From: Devosia sp. 66-22
GTDB lineage: Bacteria; Pseudomonadota; Alphaproteobacteria; Rhizobiales; Devosiaceae
DNA: 64,000 bases
Assembly: GCA_001899065.1 (NCBI GenBank)
Contig: MKUZ01000017.1
Coordinates: forward strand, 310,001 to 374,000
Direction: 5' to 3'
The translations under genes and the position numbers were made by a program. Each line of letters begins with the position of its first letter. Positions within the stretch are counted from its first letter, which is position 1. Below are positions 40,816 through 48,821 of the stretch, one piece after another. Below the pieces are notes generated by a model. It did not search any database. It saw nothing but the letters and a program-made list of their open reading frames with translations, and had not been told where the DNA came from.

Positions 40816-40872
40816 ATGTCTGGCCGTGATGATCGCGGCGATTTCGCACCTCCTGGACGGAGACAGTCCTGA
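40816..40872 (+). CDS. 18-codon frame, probable out-of-frame N-terminus of the secretion ABC gene
   Basis: An ATG at 40816 follows a good AAAGGGA ribosome-binding site and opens MSGRDDRGDFAPPGRRQS before TGA at 40870. The main ABC frame is open from 40833 but has no ATG, GTG or TTG until 40932. A single added base near 40866-40870 would join the two as one protein with about 40 residues before the first membrane helix, the usual layout for this family. It could instead be a genuine leader peptide. Confidence 0.4.
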   Translation: MSGRDDRGDFAPPGRRQS

Positions 40873-40931
40873 CCACCACCGCTCTTGTCGACTCGAGAGG
40901 GCAGAAGCAGCGGGGGAGCGCACCCGGCACG

Positions 40932-42605
40932 ATGCCGGTCGCGACCTTCGCGGGCGTATCTCTGTTCATCATCAGCCTCGTGTCCAATCTGCTGATGCTG
41001 GCCGGCCCGCTGTTCATGCTGCAGATCTACGACCGCGTGCTGTCGAGCCGGTCGCTGCCGACGCTGATGGCGTTCGTCATCATCATCACCGCCGTCTACA
41101 TCTTCTATGCGTTCATCGAGACGGTGCGCTCCCGCATGTCGCTGCGCCTGGCCAATCTGCTCGATCACGCCATCGGCGAAAAGCTGTTCGAGGCCTCGAT
41201 CCGCCTGCGGCTCGCCACCGGGCAGGCGGCAACGATGGATCCGGTGCGCGACGGCGACAGCCTGCGCACCTTCCTCGCCGGCCCCGGTCCGCTGGCGCTG
41301 CTCGATATGCCGTGGGTGCCGGTCTACCTCGCGGTAGTCTTCATCATCCACCCCTTCCTCGGCTGGCTCGCCGTGGGCGGCGCGATCCTCATCACCATCC
41401 TGATGATCATCAACGAGTTCGTGCTGCGCAAGCCGAGCAAGGACAGTGCCGCCGCCGCCAATGCCCGGCAGCGCCAGACCGACGATGCGCGCGCCAATGC
41501 CGAGACGGTGGTGGCAATGGGCATGATCGGCGATGTCGGCCGGCGCTGGATGCAGCGCACCGGCGACATGCTGACCACCCAGCGCGTGACCAGCGACCGC
41601 GCCAATTTCTTCTCCTCGATCACCAAGGCGACGCGCCTGCTGCTGCAGTCGCTGGTGCTCGGCCTTGGCGCCTATGTGGTGATCCGCGGTGAGATGACGG
41701 GCGGGCTGATGATCGCCGCCTCGGTCGTGACCTCGCGCGCGCTCGCCCCGATCGAGCAGACGATCGCGCAATGGAAGCAGTTCATCACCGCGCGGCAGGC
41801 CTGGGACCGGATCAAGCGCTATATGACGGCAGCCCCCGACCGCAGCCGCGAGACGATGCTGCCGCTGCCCAAGGGCACGCTCTCGGTGCGCCAGCTCGCG
41901 GCTGGCCCGCCGGGGGCCACCACGGCGATCATCGCCGGCATCAGCTTCGAACTGGAGGCCGGCGACGGCATGGGCGTGCTCGGCCTGTCGGGCTCGGGCA
42001 AGTCGTCGCTCGCCCGCACGCTGTGTGGCGTATGGACGCCGGGCGCCGGCGAGATCCGGTTCGACGGCTCGCTGCTCCAGCACTACGACCCCACCCAGAT
42101 CGGGCAGATCATCGGCTATCTGCCACAGCGCGCCGATCTGTTCGACGGCACCGTGGCCGAGAACATCGCGCGCTTCCAGCCCGGCGCGTCGAGCGAAGAC
42201 GTGATCGCCGCCGCGCGGCTGGCCAATGTGCATGACCTCATCTCGAGCCTGCCCAACGGCTATGACACGCAGGTGGGTACCAACGGCGACAATCTCTCGG
42301 CCGGGCAGCGCCAGCGCGTCGGCCTCGCGCGCGCCCTCTACGGCAATCCGTTCCTCGTGGTGCTCGACGAGCCCAACGCGAATCTCGACGCCGAAGGCGA
42401 CGCGGCGCTGACCGATTCGATCCGCGCCGTGCGCGCCCGCGGCGGCATCGTGATCGTCGTGGCGCACCGCCCCAGCGCGGTGATTGCCGTCGACAAGCTG
42501 CTGTTCATGAAGGGTGGCCGGCAGGTCGTCTTCGGCCCCAAGAACGATGTGCTCAAGCAGATCACCGGCGACAATGTGCAGCCGATCAGGAATCCGGGAA
42601 CATGA
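40932..42605 (+). CDS. Type I secretion system permease/ATPase (PrtD/LapB-like ABC protein)
   Basis: The 557-residue ABC protein has membrane helices from residue 3, FAGVSLFIISLVSNLLMLAG followed by PLFMLQIYDRVL, which is diagnostic of PrtD-type secretion ABC proteins. The nucleotide-binding domain shows Walker A GLSGSGKSSLAR, signature LSAGQRQRVGLARAL and Walker B LVVLDEPNANLD. It powers export of RTX-type proteins across both membranes with HlyD and TolC. The N-terminus at 40932 is unusually short; see the frame at 40816-40872. It is coupled to the HlyD gene (ATGA overlap). No RTX substrate gene is adjacent. Confidence 0.9.
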   Translation: MPVATFAGVSLFIISLVSNLLMLAGPLFMLQIYDRVLSSRSLPTLMAFVIIITAVYIFYAFIETVRSRMSLRLANLLDHAIGEKLFEASIRLRLATGQAATMDPVRDGDSLRTFLAGPGPLALLDMPWVPVYLAVVFIIHPFLGWLAVGGAILITILMIINEFVLRKPSKDSAAAANARQRQTDDARANAETVVAMGMIGDVGRRWMQRTGDMLTTQRVTSDRANFFSSITKATRLLLQSLVLGLGAYVVIRGEMTGGLMIAASVVTSRALAPIEQTIAQWKQFITARQAWDRIKRYMTAAPDRSRETMLPLPKGTLSVRQLAAGPPGATTAIIAGISFELEAGDGMGVLGLSGSGKSSLARTLCGVWTPGAGEIRFDGSLLQHYDPTQIGQIIGYLPQRADLFDGTVAENIARFQPGASSEDVIAAARLANVHDLISSLPNGYDTQVGTNGDNLSAGQRQRVGLARALYGNPFLVVLDEPNANLDAEGDAALTDSIRAVRARGGIVIVVAHRPSAVIAVDKLLFMKGGRQVVFGPKNDVLKQITGDNVQPIRNPGT

Positions 42606-43924
42606 CGGCTGAAGCCGGCAACGCGCCGCTGTTCGATATTGCCAGCCTCAAGCGCCACTCGGTGGTGGGGCTGCTCGGTGTCATCGGCCTGTTCGGCGGG
42701 CTGACCGCCTGGGCTGCGTTCACCGATATCCAGGGCGCCGTGATCGCCGGCGGCTCGCTGATCGTGGAGGGCTTCTCCAAGCAGGTGCAGCACGCCGATG
42801 GCGGCATCGTCACCGAGATCAATGTGCGCAACGACGACGCTGTCGAGGAAGGACAGGTGCTGCTCCGCCTCGACGACACCGCCATCAAGGCGAGCCTCGC
42901 CGTGGTCAATGCGCAGCGCAACGAGGCGCTGGTCATCGAGACGCGGCTGCTGGCTGAGCTGGCCGGGGAGTCCGATTTCGCGCTGCCCGCCGAGCTCGCG
43001 CCGATCAAGGACGATGCCGAGATCGCCTCGCGCTATGCGACGCAGCAGGAGATCCTCGCGGCGCGGGTACGCGACCAGTCCGGCAAGGTGAGCCAGCTCA
43101 ACGAACAGATCTCCCAGCTCGATCATCAGATCGAGGGCCTCGATATCCAGCTCAAGGCCGCCGAGAAGCAGTACGAGGTGATCGCCGCGCGCACGGCCGA
43201 CATGGAAGGGCTCTACGCCAAGAACCTTGTCGAGGCCGGGCAGGTGTCGACGCTGCAACTGCAACTCGCTTCCGCCGAGGGCGAAAAGGGCCGGCTGATC
43301 GCCGCCATCGCCCAGACCAAGGCGACGATCGCCGAGAAGGCCCTCCAGATCGAGCAGATCACCACCGAGTTCACGCAGCGCGCGCTCGACGAACTGCAGC
43401 GCACGCGGCAGGCCCTCGCCGAGGCGACGCAACAGAAGGTGGCGGCCGAGGATCGCGTGGCCCGCACCACGATCCGCGCCCCGCAGGCCGGCATCGTGCA
43501 CGAATCGATCGTCCACACCGTGGGCGGCGTCGTCGGCTCGGGCCAGACCCTGATGATGATTGTGCCGCAATCGGACGATCTCCTCGTGGGCATCCATATC
43601 GACCCGATGGACATCGACCAGATCCAGACCGGCCAACGCGTGCATCTGCGCTTTTCGAGCCTCGACCAGCGCAAGACGCCCGAGGCCTGGGGGCATATCG
43701 AGCAGGTGTCGCCCGACCTCGTGGTCGAGCAGCAGACCGGCCGGCGCTACTACACCGCCAATGTCCGCATCGAGGCCGAGGACAAAGCCAAGCTGCCCGC
43801 CAACATCAAGCTCTTGCCCGGCATGCCGGTCGAAGCCTTCGTGACGACGGGCGAGCGCAGCGTACTCGACTATCTGATCCATCCCTTCGTCGCCGAACTG
43901 CAGCTCGCCTTCCGCGAGCCCTGA
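42602..43924 (+). CDS. Type I secretion membrane-fusion protein (HlyD family)
   Basis: The 440-residue adaptor has a short cytoplasmic N-terminus and one membrane helix (about residues 20-40, GLLGVIGLFGGLTAWAAF). A lipoyl half-motif (GGSLIVEGFSKQVQHADGGIV) follows, then a long coiled coil (about 100-280, rich in Gln, Glu, Ala and Leu) and a C-terminal beta domain with TIRAPQAGIVHESIVHT. This is the PrtE/HlyD layout. It bridges the secretion ABC protein to an outer-membrane channel; no tolC homologue is nearby. Confidence 0.92.
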   Translation: MTAEAGNAPLFDIASLKRHSVVGLLGVIGLFGGLTAWAAFTDIQGAVIAGGSLIVEGFSKQVQHADGGIVTEINVRNDDAVEEGQVLLRLDDTAIKASLAVVNAQRNEALVIETRLLAELAGESDFALPAELAPIKDDAEIASRYATQQEILAARVRDQSGKVSQLNEQISQLDHQIEGLDIQLKAAEKQYEVIAARTADMEGLYAKNLVEAGQVSTLQLQLASAEGEKGRLIAAIAQTKATIAEKALQIEQITTEFTQRALDELQRTRQALAEATQQKVAAEDRVARTTIRAPQAGIVHESIVHTVGGVVGSGQTLMMIVPQSDDLLVGIHIDPMDIDQIQTGQRVHLRFSSLDQRKTPEAWGHIEQVSPDLVVEQQTGRRYYTANVRIEAEDKAKLPANIKLLPGMPVEAFVTTGERSVLDYLIHPFVAELQLAFREP

Positions 43925-44047
43925 GTGCGGCGCCGCTCTGCTGCCTGCATCGAGGCTCCCGCCGTCGCGGGAGAACGACCAGCAATTTGTGGGTGAGGAC
44001 GGCGAGGTGCTGTCCCCATCCGGACTGACGTAGTACAGTCACCTATC

Positions 44048-44061
44048 CACCGACGTCGGTG
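44048..44061. promoter_or_regulatory. 14-base perfect palindrome upstream of the MarR gene
   Basis: CACCGACGTCGGTG is a perfect palindrome 41 bases before the MarR start codon. MarR dimers bind such sites in their own promoters. The sequence is certain; the role is inferred. Confidence 0.4.
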
Positions 44062-44102
44062 ATGACCCCGGACGGGGTGTTGCGGCTTGAGTTGACGGCC
44101 GA

Positions 44103-44561
44103 ATGGCGCAGGACGCGTCACCTGCTCTGGAGTTGGCCTTGGCAAGAATCTCGGCGTCCGCGCTGGCGGAGTTGCTTGAACTGGTCGCGCGCATGCTGCA
44201 TTCGCGCGGCTATGCCGAGGATTTGTTCCCGGCCCAGTGGATGGCGTTGCGTTACTTCGCCAAGACGTCCACCGAACGCCGCACGGCGAGCGATCTTGCG
44301 CGCTTCCAGGGGCTGGCCAACGGGCCGGTGAGCCGGACCGTGCGCACGCTGATCACCAAGGGATTGCTGGCCAAGGCCGAGGTGCAGCCGCGCGGCCGCG
44401 CCGAAGTGCTCGACCTCACCGACGCCGGCCGCAAGGTGCTCGAATCGGACCCGACCTTCGAGCTCGAGCGCGCGATCGCCGGGCTCGACGAAGCCGACCA
44501 GGAAGCAACGGCGCGGGCGCTCGAAACCATCCTGCGCCGCGTCCCGTCGGGCCCGCGCTGA
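44103..44561 (+). CDS. MarR family transcriptional regulator
   Basis: The 152-residue winged-helix protein has the MarR layout: dimerising helices at each end, DNA-binding helices with ASDLARFQGLANGPVSRTVRTLITKGLL near 62-90, and a wing with GRAEVLDLTDAGRKVL. Ligands are usually small aromatics or oxidants. The start codon at 44103 is chosen because AQDASPALEL leads directly into the first helix. It stands alone, just before the tRNA-Gln gene and the island; the palindrome at 44048-44061 may be its site. Confidence 0.88.
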   Translation: MAQDASPALELALARISASALAELLELVARMLHSRGYAEDLFPAQWMALRYFAKTSTERRTASDLARFQGLANGPVSRTVRTLITKGLLAKAEVQPRGRAEVLDLTDAGRKVLESDPTFELERAIAGLDEADQEATARALETILRRVPSGPR

Positions 44562-44714
44562 GGCGCGCGCGGCCGGCAAGCGGTGCGGCACCGATGTCGC
44601 GCCGCGGCGCTGCTTTGGCTGTTGATCGGCCGGGCGATTGCCGCTACAAGCCGGGCCGAAATGCGCCGACGGCACCTCGCGGCCCGTTTCCTTTGCGCAG
44701 GCACTGCCGGCCAT

Positions 44715-44788
44715 TGGGGAATAGTTCAACGGTAGAACTACGGACTCTGACTCCGTCAATCTTGGTTCGAATCCAGGTTCCCCAGCCA
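44715..44788 (+). tRNA. tRNA-Gln (anticodon CTG)
   Basis: The acceptor arms TGGGGAA (44715-44721) and TTCCCCA (44778-44784) pair. The anticodon stem ACGGA/TCCGT encloses loop CTCTGAC with anticodon CTG, decoding CAG as Gln. The T-loop GGTTCGAATCC is present and the 3' CCA is encoded (44786-44788). The last 33 bases are also the antisense 3' end of a serine recombinase gene, marking the tRNA as an integration site. Confidence 0.95.
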
Positions 44789-46348
44789 AATCTCACTTTT
44801 AGCCGATTTGGCGCTCTTGCCCACCTCGACGTGGGCGGCGGTGGTTGCCGTTTCTGCAAGCATGTCAAAGGGTTGTCGGAAAGTTGCGACCACTTCGCCA
44901 TCCTCCCAAGTGCAGTTCGATAGTAAGAAATTCAGCAGGCGGCGTTTTTCGCGCGGTTCCTGCATTGCGAATAGCCTTTGGGCGTTACGGGCAAGGTCCA
45001 GAAGCGCAACGCCTTCGTCCTTGTAGGATTTATCGGCGTTCTGGTGACGGTCGATCTCGCGCTGGCATCGATTCTGTTCTTCGCGCCACTGGTTCGACAT
45101 TTTTTCATAGAAGGCGGTGTCCACCAGCCCGTCGAGCTTATCGACATACATGGCGTTGATGCGGTCCTGAAGCCGCTTGTGTTCGGCCTGATGGCGCTTG
45201 ATCGCTTCTTCATGCTCGCGGCGTTCGTCGGCGTGGCTGGCGTGAAGCGCATCGCGCACCCATTCGAGCACCTCGTCATCGAAGCGAAGCCGCCCGAGCA
45301 ATTCGGTGAACTGCGCTTCGAGCGCTTCCTCGCGCACATGCTTGCGGCGGCAGGATGCCGGATTGCCCTGGCACTTATCGGCGTAGCCGGTGCAGTGATA
45401 ATAGATGTAGCGCTGCTTCTTGATTTCGCCGACGACGGCGCAGCCGCAGGCATGGCAGGCGATCAGGCCCGAGAAGGCGAAGTCATGCCGGCCGCGCTTG
45501 GCCTTGCTGGCGAAGCGGCCGTCGAGCACGCCCTGCACGCGCTCCCATAGTTCGACCGGCACCAGAGCCTCGTGCTTGCCCTCGATGAGCTTGCCGTTCC
45601 ATTCGAACCAGCCGGTATAAAGCCGGTTGCGCAGGATGGTGTGAACCGTGCTCACCGGCACCTTGGCGCCGCTCTTGGGATAGGTGAGGCCCGCCGTATG
45701 CGCCTTGCGCGCCGCTTCTTTGAGCGAAATGTCGCCGCGCGCGTACCATTCGAACAGCTTGCCGATGAGCGGTGCGATCGCGGGATCGGTGGCGATGATC
45801 TTCTTGCCGTCCGGGCCGGTGACGTTGCGATAGCCGAGCGGAGTCTTGGTCGGCCAGATGCCCTGTTCGGCCTTCTCCTGCATACCCTTGCGGGCTTCCT
45901 CGGACAGGTTGTCGATGTAGTTCTTCGCCATCAGCACCTTGATGCCGTGCATGAACTTTTCCGAGGACCGCGACTCGCGAGACAGCACCACGCCTTCCTT
46001 TGGAAAGTGCATTTCCACGTCGAGTTCATCGACCGTCACCCAGTCTTTGAGGTTGCGATAAAGCCGGTCGGTCTTTTCGACCAGCATCACGCGGACGGAC
46101 GGGTGCGCCTTCAGATAGGCGACCATCTCGCCGAAGGCGGCGCGGCCGGTCTGCTTCGCGGTTTCAACGTCGATGTATTCCTGCGCCACCGCGAAGCCGT
46201 TCGTCGCCGCGTATTCCTTGAGCAGCTTCAACTGCGCCGGGATCGAGAAGCCTTCCTTCTCCTGTTCCTTGGAGGAGACGCGAGCATAGATCACCGCCTG
46301 CTTGCGGGCGGGATCGGCGGCAGGTGCGGTTTTCGCGGCTCTTTTCAT
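44756..46348 (-). CDS. Large serine recombinase (site-specific)
   Basis: The 530-residue protein starts with a resolvase catalytic domain: YARVSSKEQEKEGFSI contains the nucleophilic Ser, and an arginine-rich MLVEKTDRLYRNL follows. Next come a recombinase domain (PLGYRNV to about residue 285), a zinc ribbon (CHACGCAVVG then YYHCTGYADKCQGNPASC) and a coiled-coil region of about 90 residues. This is the layout of phage and ICE large serine integrases. Its last codons read through the antisense strand of tRNA-Gln and its stop (44756) lies within that gene. It probably mobilises the island to its right. Confidence 0.92.
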   Translation of the reverse strand: MKRAAKTAPAADPARKQAVIYARVSSKEQEKEGFSIPAQLKLLKEYAATNGFAVAQEYIDVETAKQTGRAAFGEMVAYLKAHPSVRVMLVEKTDRLYRNLKDWVTVDELDVEMHFPKEGVVLSRESRSSEKFMHGIKVLMAKNYIDNLSEEARKGMQEKAEQGIWPTKTPLGYRNVTGPDGKKIIATDPAIAPLIGKLFEWYARGDISLKEAARKAHTAGLTYPKSGAKVPVSTVHTILRNRLYTGWFEWNGKLIEGKHEALVPVELWERVQGVLDGRFASKAKRGRHDFAFSGLIACHACGCAVVGEIKKQRYIYYHCTGYADKCQGNPASCRRKHVREEALEAQFTELLGRLRFDDEVLEWVRDALHASHADERREHEEAIKRHQAEHKRLQDRINAMYVDKLDGLVDTAFYEKMSNQWREEQNRCQREIDRHQNADKSYKDEGVALLDLARNAQRLFAMQEPREKRRLLNFLLSNCTWEDGEVVATFRQPFDMLAETATTAAHVEVGKSAKSAKSEIWLGNLDSNQD

Positions 46349-46351
46349 GTC

Positions 46352-46371
46352 GTTTAGTGTAACCTAAACAC
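46352..46371 (-). promoter_or_regulatory. Inverted repeat and shared motif upstream of the recombinase
   Basis: GTTTAG (46352-46357) and CTAAAC (46364-46369) form a perfect 6-base inverted repeat with 6 bases between, 3 bases upstream of the recombinase start. The block ACCTAAACAC (46362-46371) occurs again upstream of the XRE regulator gene at 56430-56439. It is a candidate operator for that repressor. Confidence 0.45.
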
Positions 46372-46464
46372 AATCGGATCGCAAGCATTCAGCGTAGTGG
46401 AATCATTGCGCCCTTGGCCGCACGGATCAAGCCGGGAACCGGACCGATCGCGAAGCTGTCCCGA

Positions 46465-48348
46465 CTATCGCAAGGCCCGAAGGGCGTTCAGTATCACGGC
46501 CACGTCGATCGCTTCCTGAAAAAGAGCGCCCTGCACGGGCGGCAAATAGCCGAACGCCGCGACGATCATACCTGCGATGGAAAGCCCCAAGCCAATGAAC
46601 ACGCTTTGAAGGGCGATGGCGCGCGTTCGCTGGGCAATATTGAGCGCCGTGGCGAGCGGATAGAGTTCATCCACCAGAAGCACGACGCTTGCGGCTTCGG
46701 AAGACGCAGCCGCGCCGCGCGCGCCCAAGGCAACGCCAACCTCGGCGGTGGCAAGCGCTGGCGCATCGTTGACGCCGTCGCCCACCATCATGACGGGCCG
46801 CGTTGCCGCTTCGCGACGGACCGCGATCACTTTGCCTTCCGGTGTCAGATCACCAAGGATTTCGTCAACGCCAAGGGACCGGCCGACCGTTTGGGCGATG
46901 CGGTCCATATCCCCCGACGCCAGCACGATCCGCTCAATTCCCGCCGCGCGGAGCGCATCGAGCGTGGCGCGCGCATCCTCGCGCAACTGATCCTGAAGCA
47001 GGATGACCCCCGCGACCACGCCATCGACGGCTACCGCCACGGACTGCACGCCGTCATGATCGTCCAGCGCTTGCAGGAGCGCGTGGCCGCCGCTGCTCCG
47101 ATTGCGCACATAGTTGTCGCCACCAATCGCGACACGCCGGCCGCCCACCGTTCCCTCGATGCCCTTGCCGGGAAGTTCGGCGATGCTAGACGGCGGCAGG
47201 AGCGTGAGGCCGGCGTCGGTCGCCGCCTGAATGAGCGAAGTCGCCATGACGTGCGCCGAAGCCTGATCGAGGCTCGCGGCGAGTCCCAGCACGTCATGCT
47301 CGGTGAACCCTTCGCCCGCTCTGATGGCGGTGATCGTGGGACGCCCCTGTGTCACCGTTCCAGTCTTGTCCAGGATCGCCGTTCGCACATGCGCCAGCGC
47401 TTCAAGAGCCGCGCCATCCTTCACCAGCGCTCCCAATTTCGCCGTTCGTGAAATACCGGAAATGATGGCGACAGGGACGGCAAGGATCAGCGGACATGGC
47501 GTCGCGACGACGAGCACGGCCAAGGCGCGGATCGGATCGCCGCTGAGGAACCAGGCGGCACCGGCGAGCGACACCGTGAGCGCCAAGAACCACATCGCGT
47601 AGCGATCGGCCAGCCGCGCCATCGGCGATTTGCTGGCCTGCGCCGCCTCGACGAGGCGAACGATCCCCGCATAGGTGCTTTCCGCGGCCGGTCGGCTTGC
47701 AATCAGGTCGAAGGCGGCGCCAACAAGCGTGGAGCCGCTCATCACTTCGCCGCCACGCGAAAGGCTCTTGGGGATCGACTCGCCGGTCAGTGCCGAAAGA
47801 TCGAGCACCGCGACGCCACCGGCGACGTGTCCGTCCACCGGAACGACATCGCCCTGGCGAACCAGAAGCCGGTCGCCCTGGCGGATGGTCGCGATCGGCA
47901 CTTCTTCGAGCGTATGGTCGCGATAGCGCATGGCGGTGAAGGCGACGCGGCCAAGCAGCGCCGTCATTTCGCGGCGCGCCCGTCCTTCCGCGAAGGATTC
48001 GAGCAACTGGCCGCCCGCATACATCAGCGCCACGACGTTGCCGGCGAGGCTTTCTCCGAAGACGAGAGCCGCCGACATCGACAGCGCTGCGACGACATCG
48101 AGCCCGACATCGCCGCGGCGCAGCGACGCGTTGATCTGGCCGAACAGGGCGAGCAGAACCGGCAGTGTCCCGAGCGTCCAGGCGAGATGGGATGATCCCG
48201 CTTCGCCGCGCCACCAGAACCAGCCGCCGAGCGCGAGGCCGAGCAGCGCGATACCGACGAGCACGCGCGGCGCAAAGCGCCGATAGGCCGCTCCGACCGT
48301 CAATCGTGTCTGAACGCGCTCTGCATCTGTTGCTCGGGTCTCCGCCAC
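46465..48348 (-). CDS. Heavy-metal P1B-type ATPase with TPC motif, no N-terminal metal-binding domain
   Basis: The 627-residue ATP-driven metal pump has the actuator motif LTGESIPKS, the phosphorylation site DKTGTVTQGRP, the hinge MVGDGVNDAPAL and about eight membrane segments. The metal-site helix reads VVATPCPLILAVP, a TPC motif rather than CPC or SPC. There is no HMA or histidine-rich N-terminus: the first membrane helix follows within about 30 residues. TPC-type P1B pumps are assigned to the poorly known P1B-5-like or related groups, so the metal is uncertain. It is 1 base from tspO on the same strand. Confidence 0.88.
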   Translation of the reverse strand: MAETRATDAERVQTRLTVGAAYRRFAPRVLVGIALLGLALGGWFWWRGEAGSSHLAWTLGTLPVLLALFGQINASLRRGDVGLDVVAALSMSAALVFGESLAGNVVALMYAGGQLLESFAEGRARREMTALLGRVAFTAMRYRDHTLEEVPIATIRQGDRLLVRQGDVVPVDGHVAGGVAVLDLSALTGESIPKSLSRGGEVMSGSTLVGAAFDLIASRPAAESTYAGIVRLVEAAQASKSPMARLADRYAMWFLALTVSLAGAAWFLSGDPIRALAVLVVATPCPLILAVPVAIISGISRTAKLGALVKDGAALEALAHVRTAILDKTGTVTQGRPTITAIRAGEGFTEHDVLGLAASLDQASAHVMATSLIQAATDAGLTLLPPSSIAELPGKGIEGTVGGRRVAIGGDNYVRNRSSGGHALLQALDDHDGVQSVAVAVDGVVAGVILLQDQLREDARATLDALRAAGIERIVLASGDMDRIAQTVGRSLGVDEILGDLTPEGKVIAVRREAATRPVMMVGDGVNDAPALATAEVGVALGARGAAASSEAASVVLLVDELYPLATALNIAQRTRAIALQSVFIGLGLSIAGMIVAAFGYLPPVQGALFQEAIDVAVILNALRALR

Positions 48349-48349
48349 C

Positions 48350-48802
48350 TCAGTTCAACATCCAGATCGAGCCGTTCAGCAGCGAGGCGAAGGCGACCCA
48401 GGCGGCGTATGGCACGAACAGCCACGCCGCCACGCGATCCAGCCGCCACGCGGTGGCGATGAAGGCGAGAATGGCGGCGAGCATCAGCAGGATCACGACG
48501 AGCGCGAGCCCGAGTTGGTGAGCGCCGAAGAACACCGGCGTCCACAGGAAGTTCAGGGCGAGTTGCGTCCACCACAGCTTCATCGGCCAGCCGGTGCGAT
48601 CGCGCTGCCAGACACGCCAGCCGGCGATGGCGATGAGGACATAGAGCACCGTCCACACCGGACCGAACAGCCAGGCGGGCGGGTTGAAGGAAGGCTTGAC
48701 GAGCCCGGCGTACCATTCGCCCGGCGTGGTGAGGAAGCCGAGAACAAGCCCGCCCCCCAGTACGAGAACGATGAACAGCATCAGCGAGACATAACGGTTC
48801 AT
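48350..48802 (-). CDS. tspO: TspO/MBR family membrane protein
   Basis: The 150-residue protein has five membrane segments and the TspO signature PSFNPPAWLFGPVWTVLYVLI, then WTQLALNFLWTPVFFG. TspO binds porphyrins and, in bacteria, affects tetrapyrrole traffic and redox responses. It lies between hsdS (20 bases upstream) and the P-type ATPase (downstream) on the same strand, suggesting read-through from the restriction operon or a short stress operon inside the island. Confidence 0.92.
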   Translation of the reverse strand: MNRYVSLMLFIVLVLGGGLVLGFLTTPGEWYAGLVKPSFNPPAWLFGPVWTVLYVLIAIAGWRVWQRDRTGWPMKLWWTQLALNFLWTPVFFGAHQLGLALVVILLMLAAILAFIATAWRLDRVAAWLFVPYAAWVAFASLLNGSIWMLN

Positions 48803-48821
48803 GGCGTGGGGTTTCCTTCCA

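Noticed and set aside
43955-43972. CTCCCGC/GCGGGAG hairpin after the HlyD gene
   Set aside because: Good stem, but no T-run follows; left out as a terminator.
44237-44923. Open frames running through the tRNA-Gln gene in both directions
   Set aside because: Apart from the recombinase tail, these read through the tRNA and give the well-known spurious tRNA-derived peptide text.
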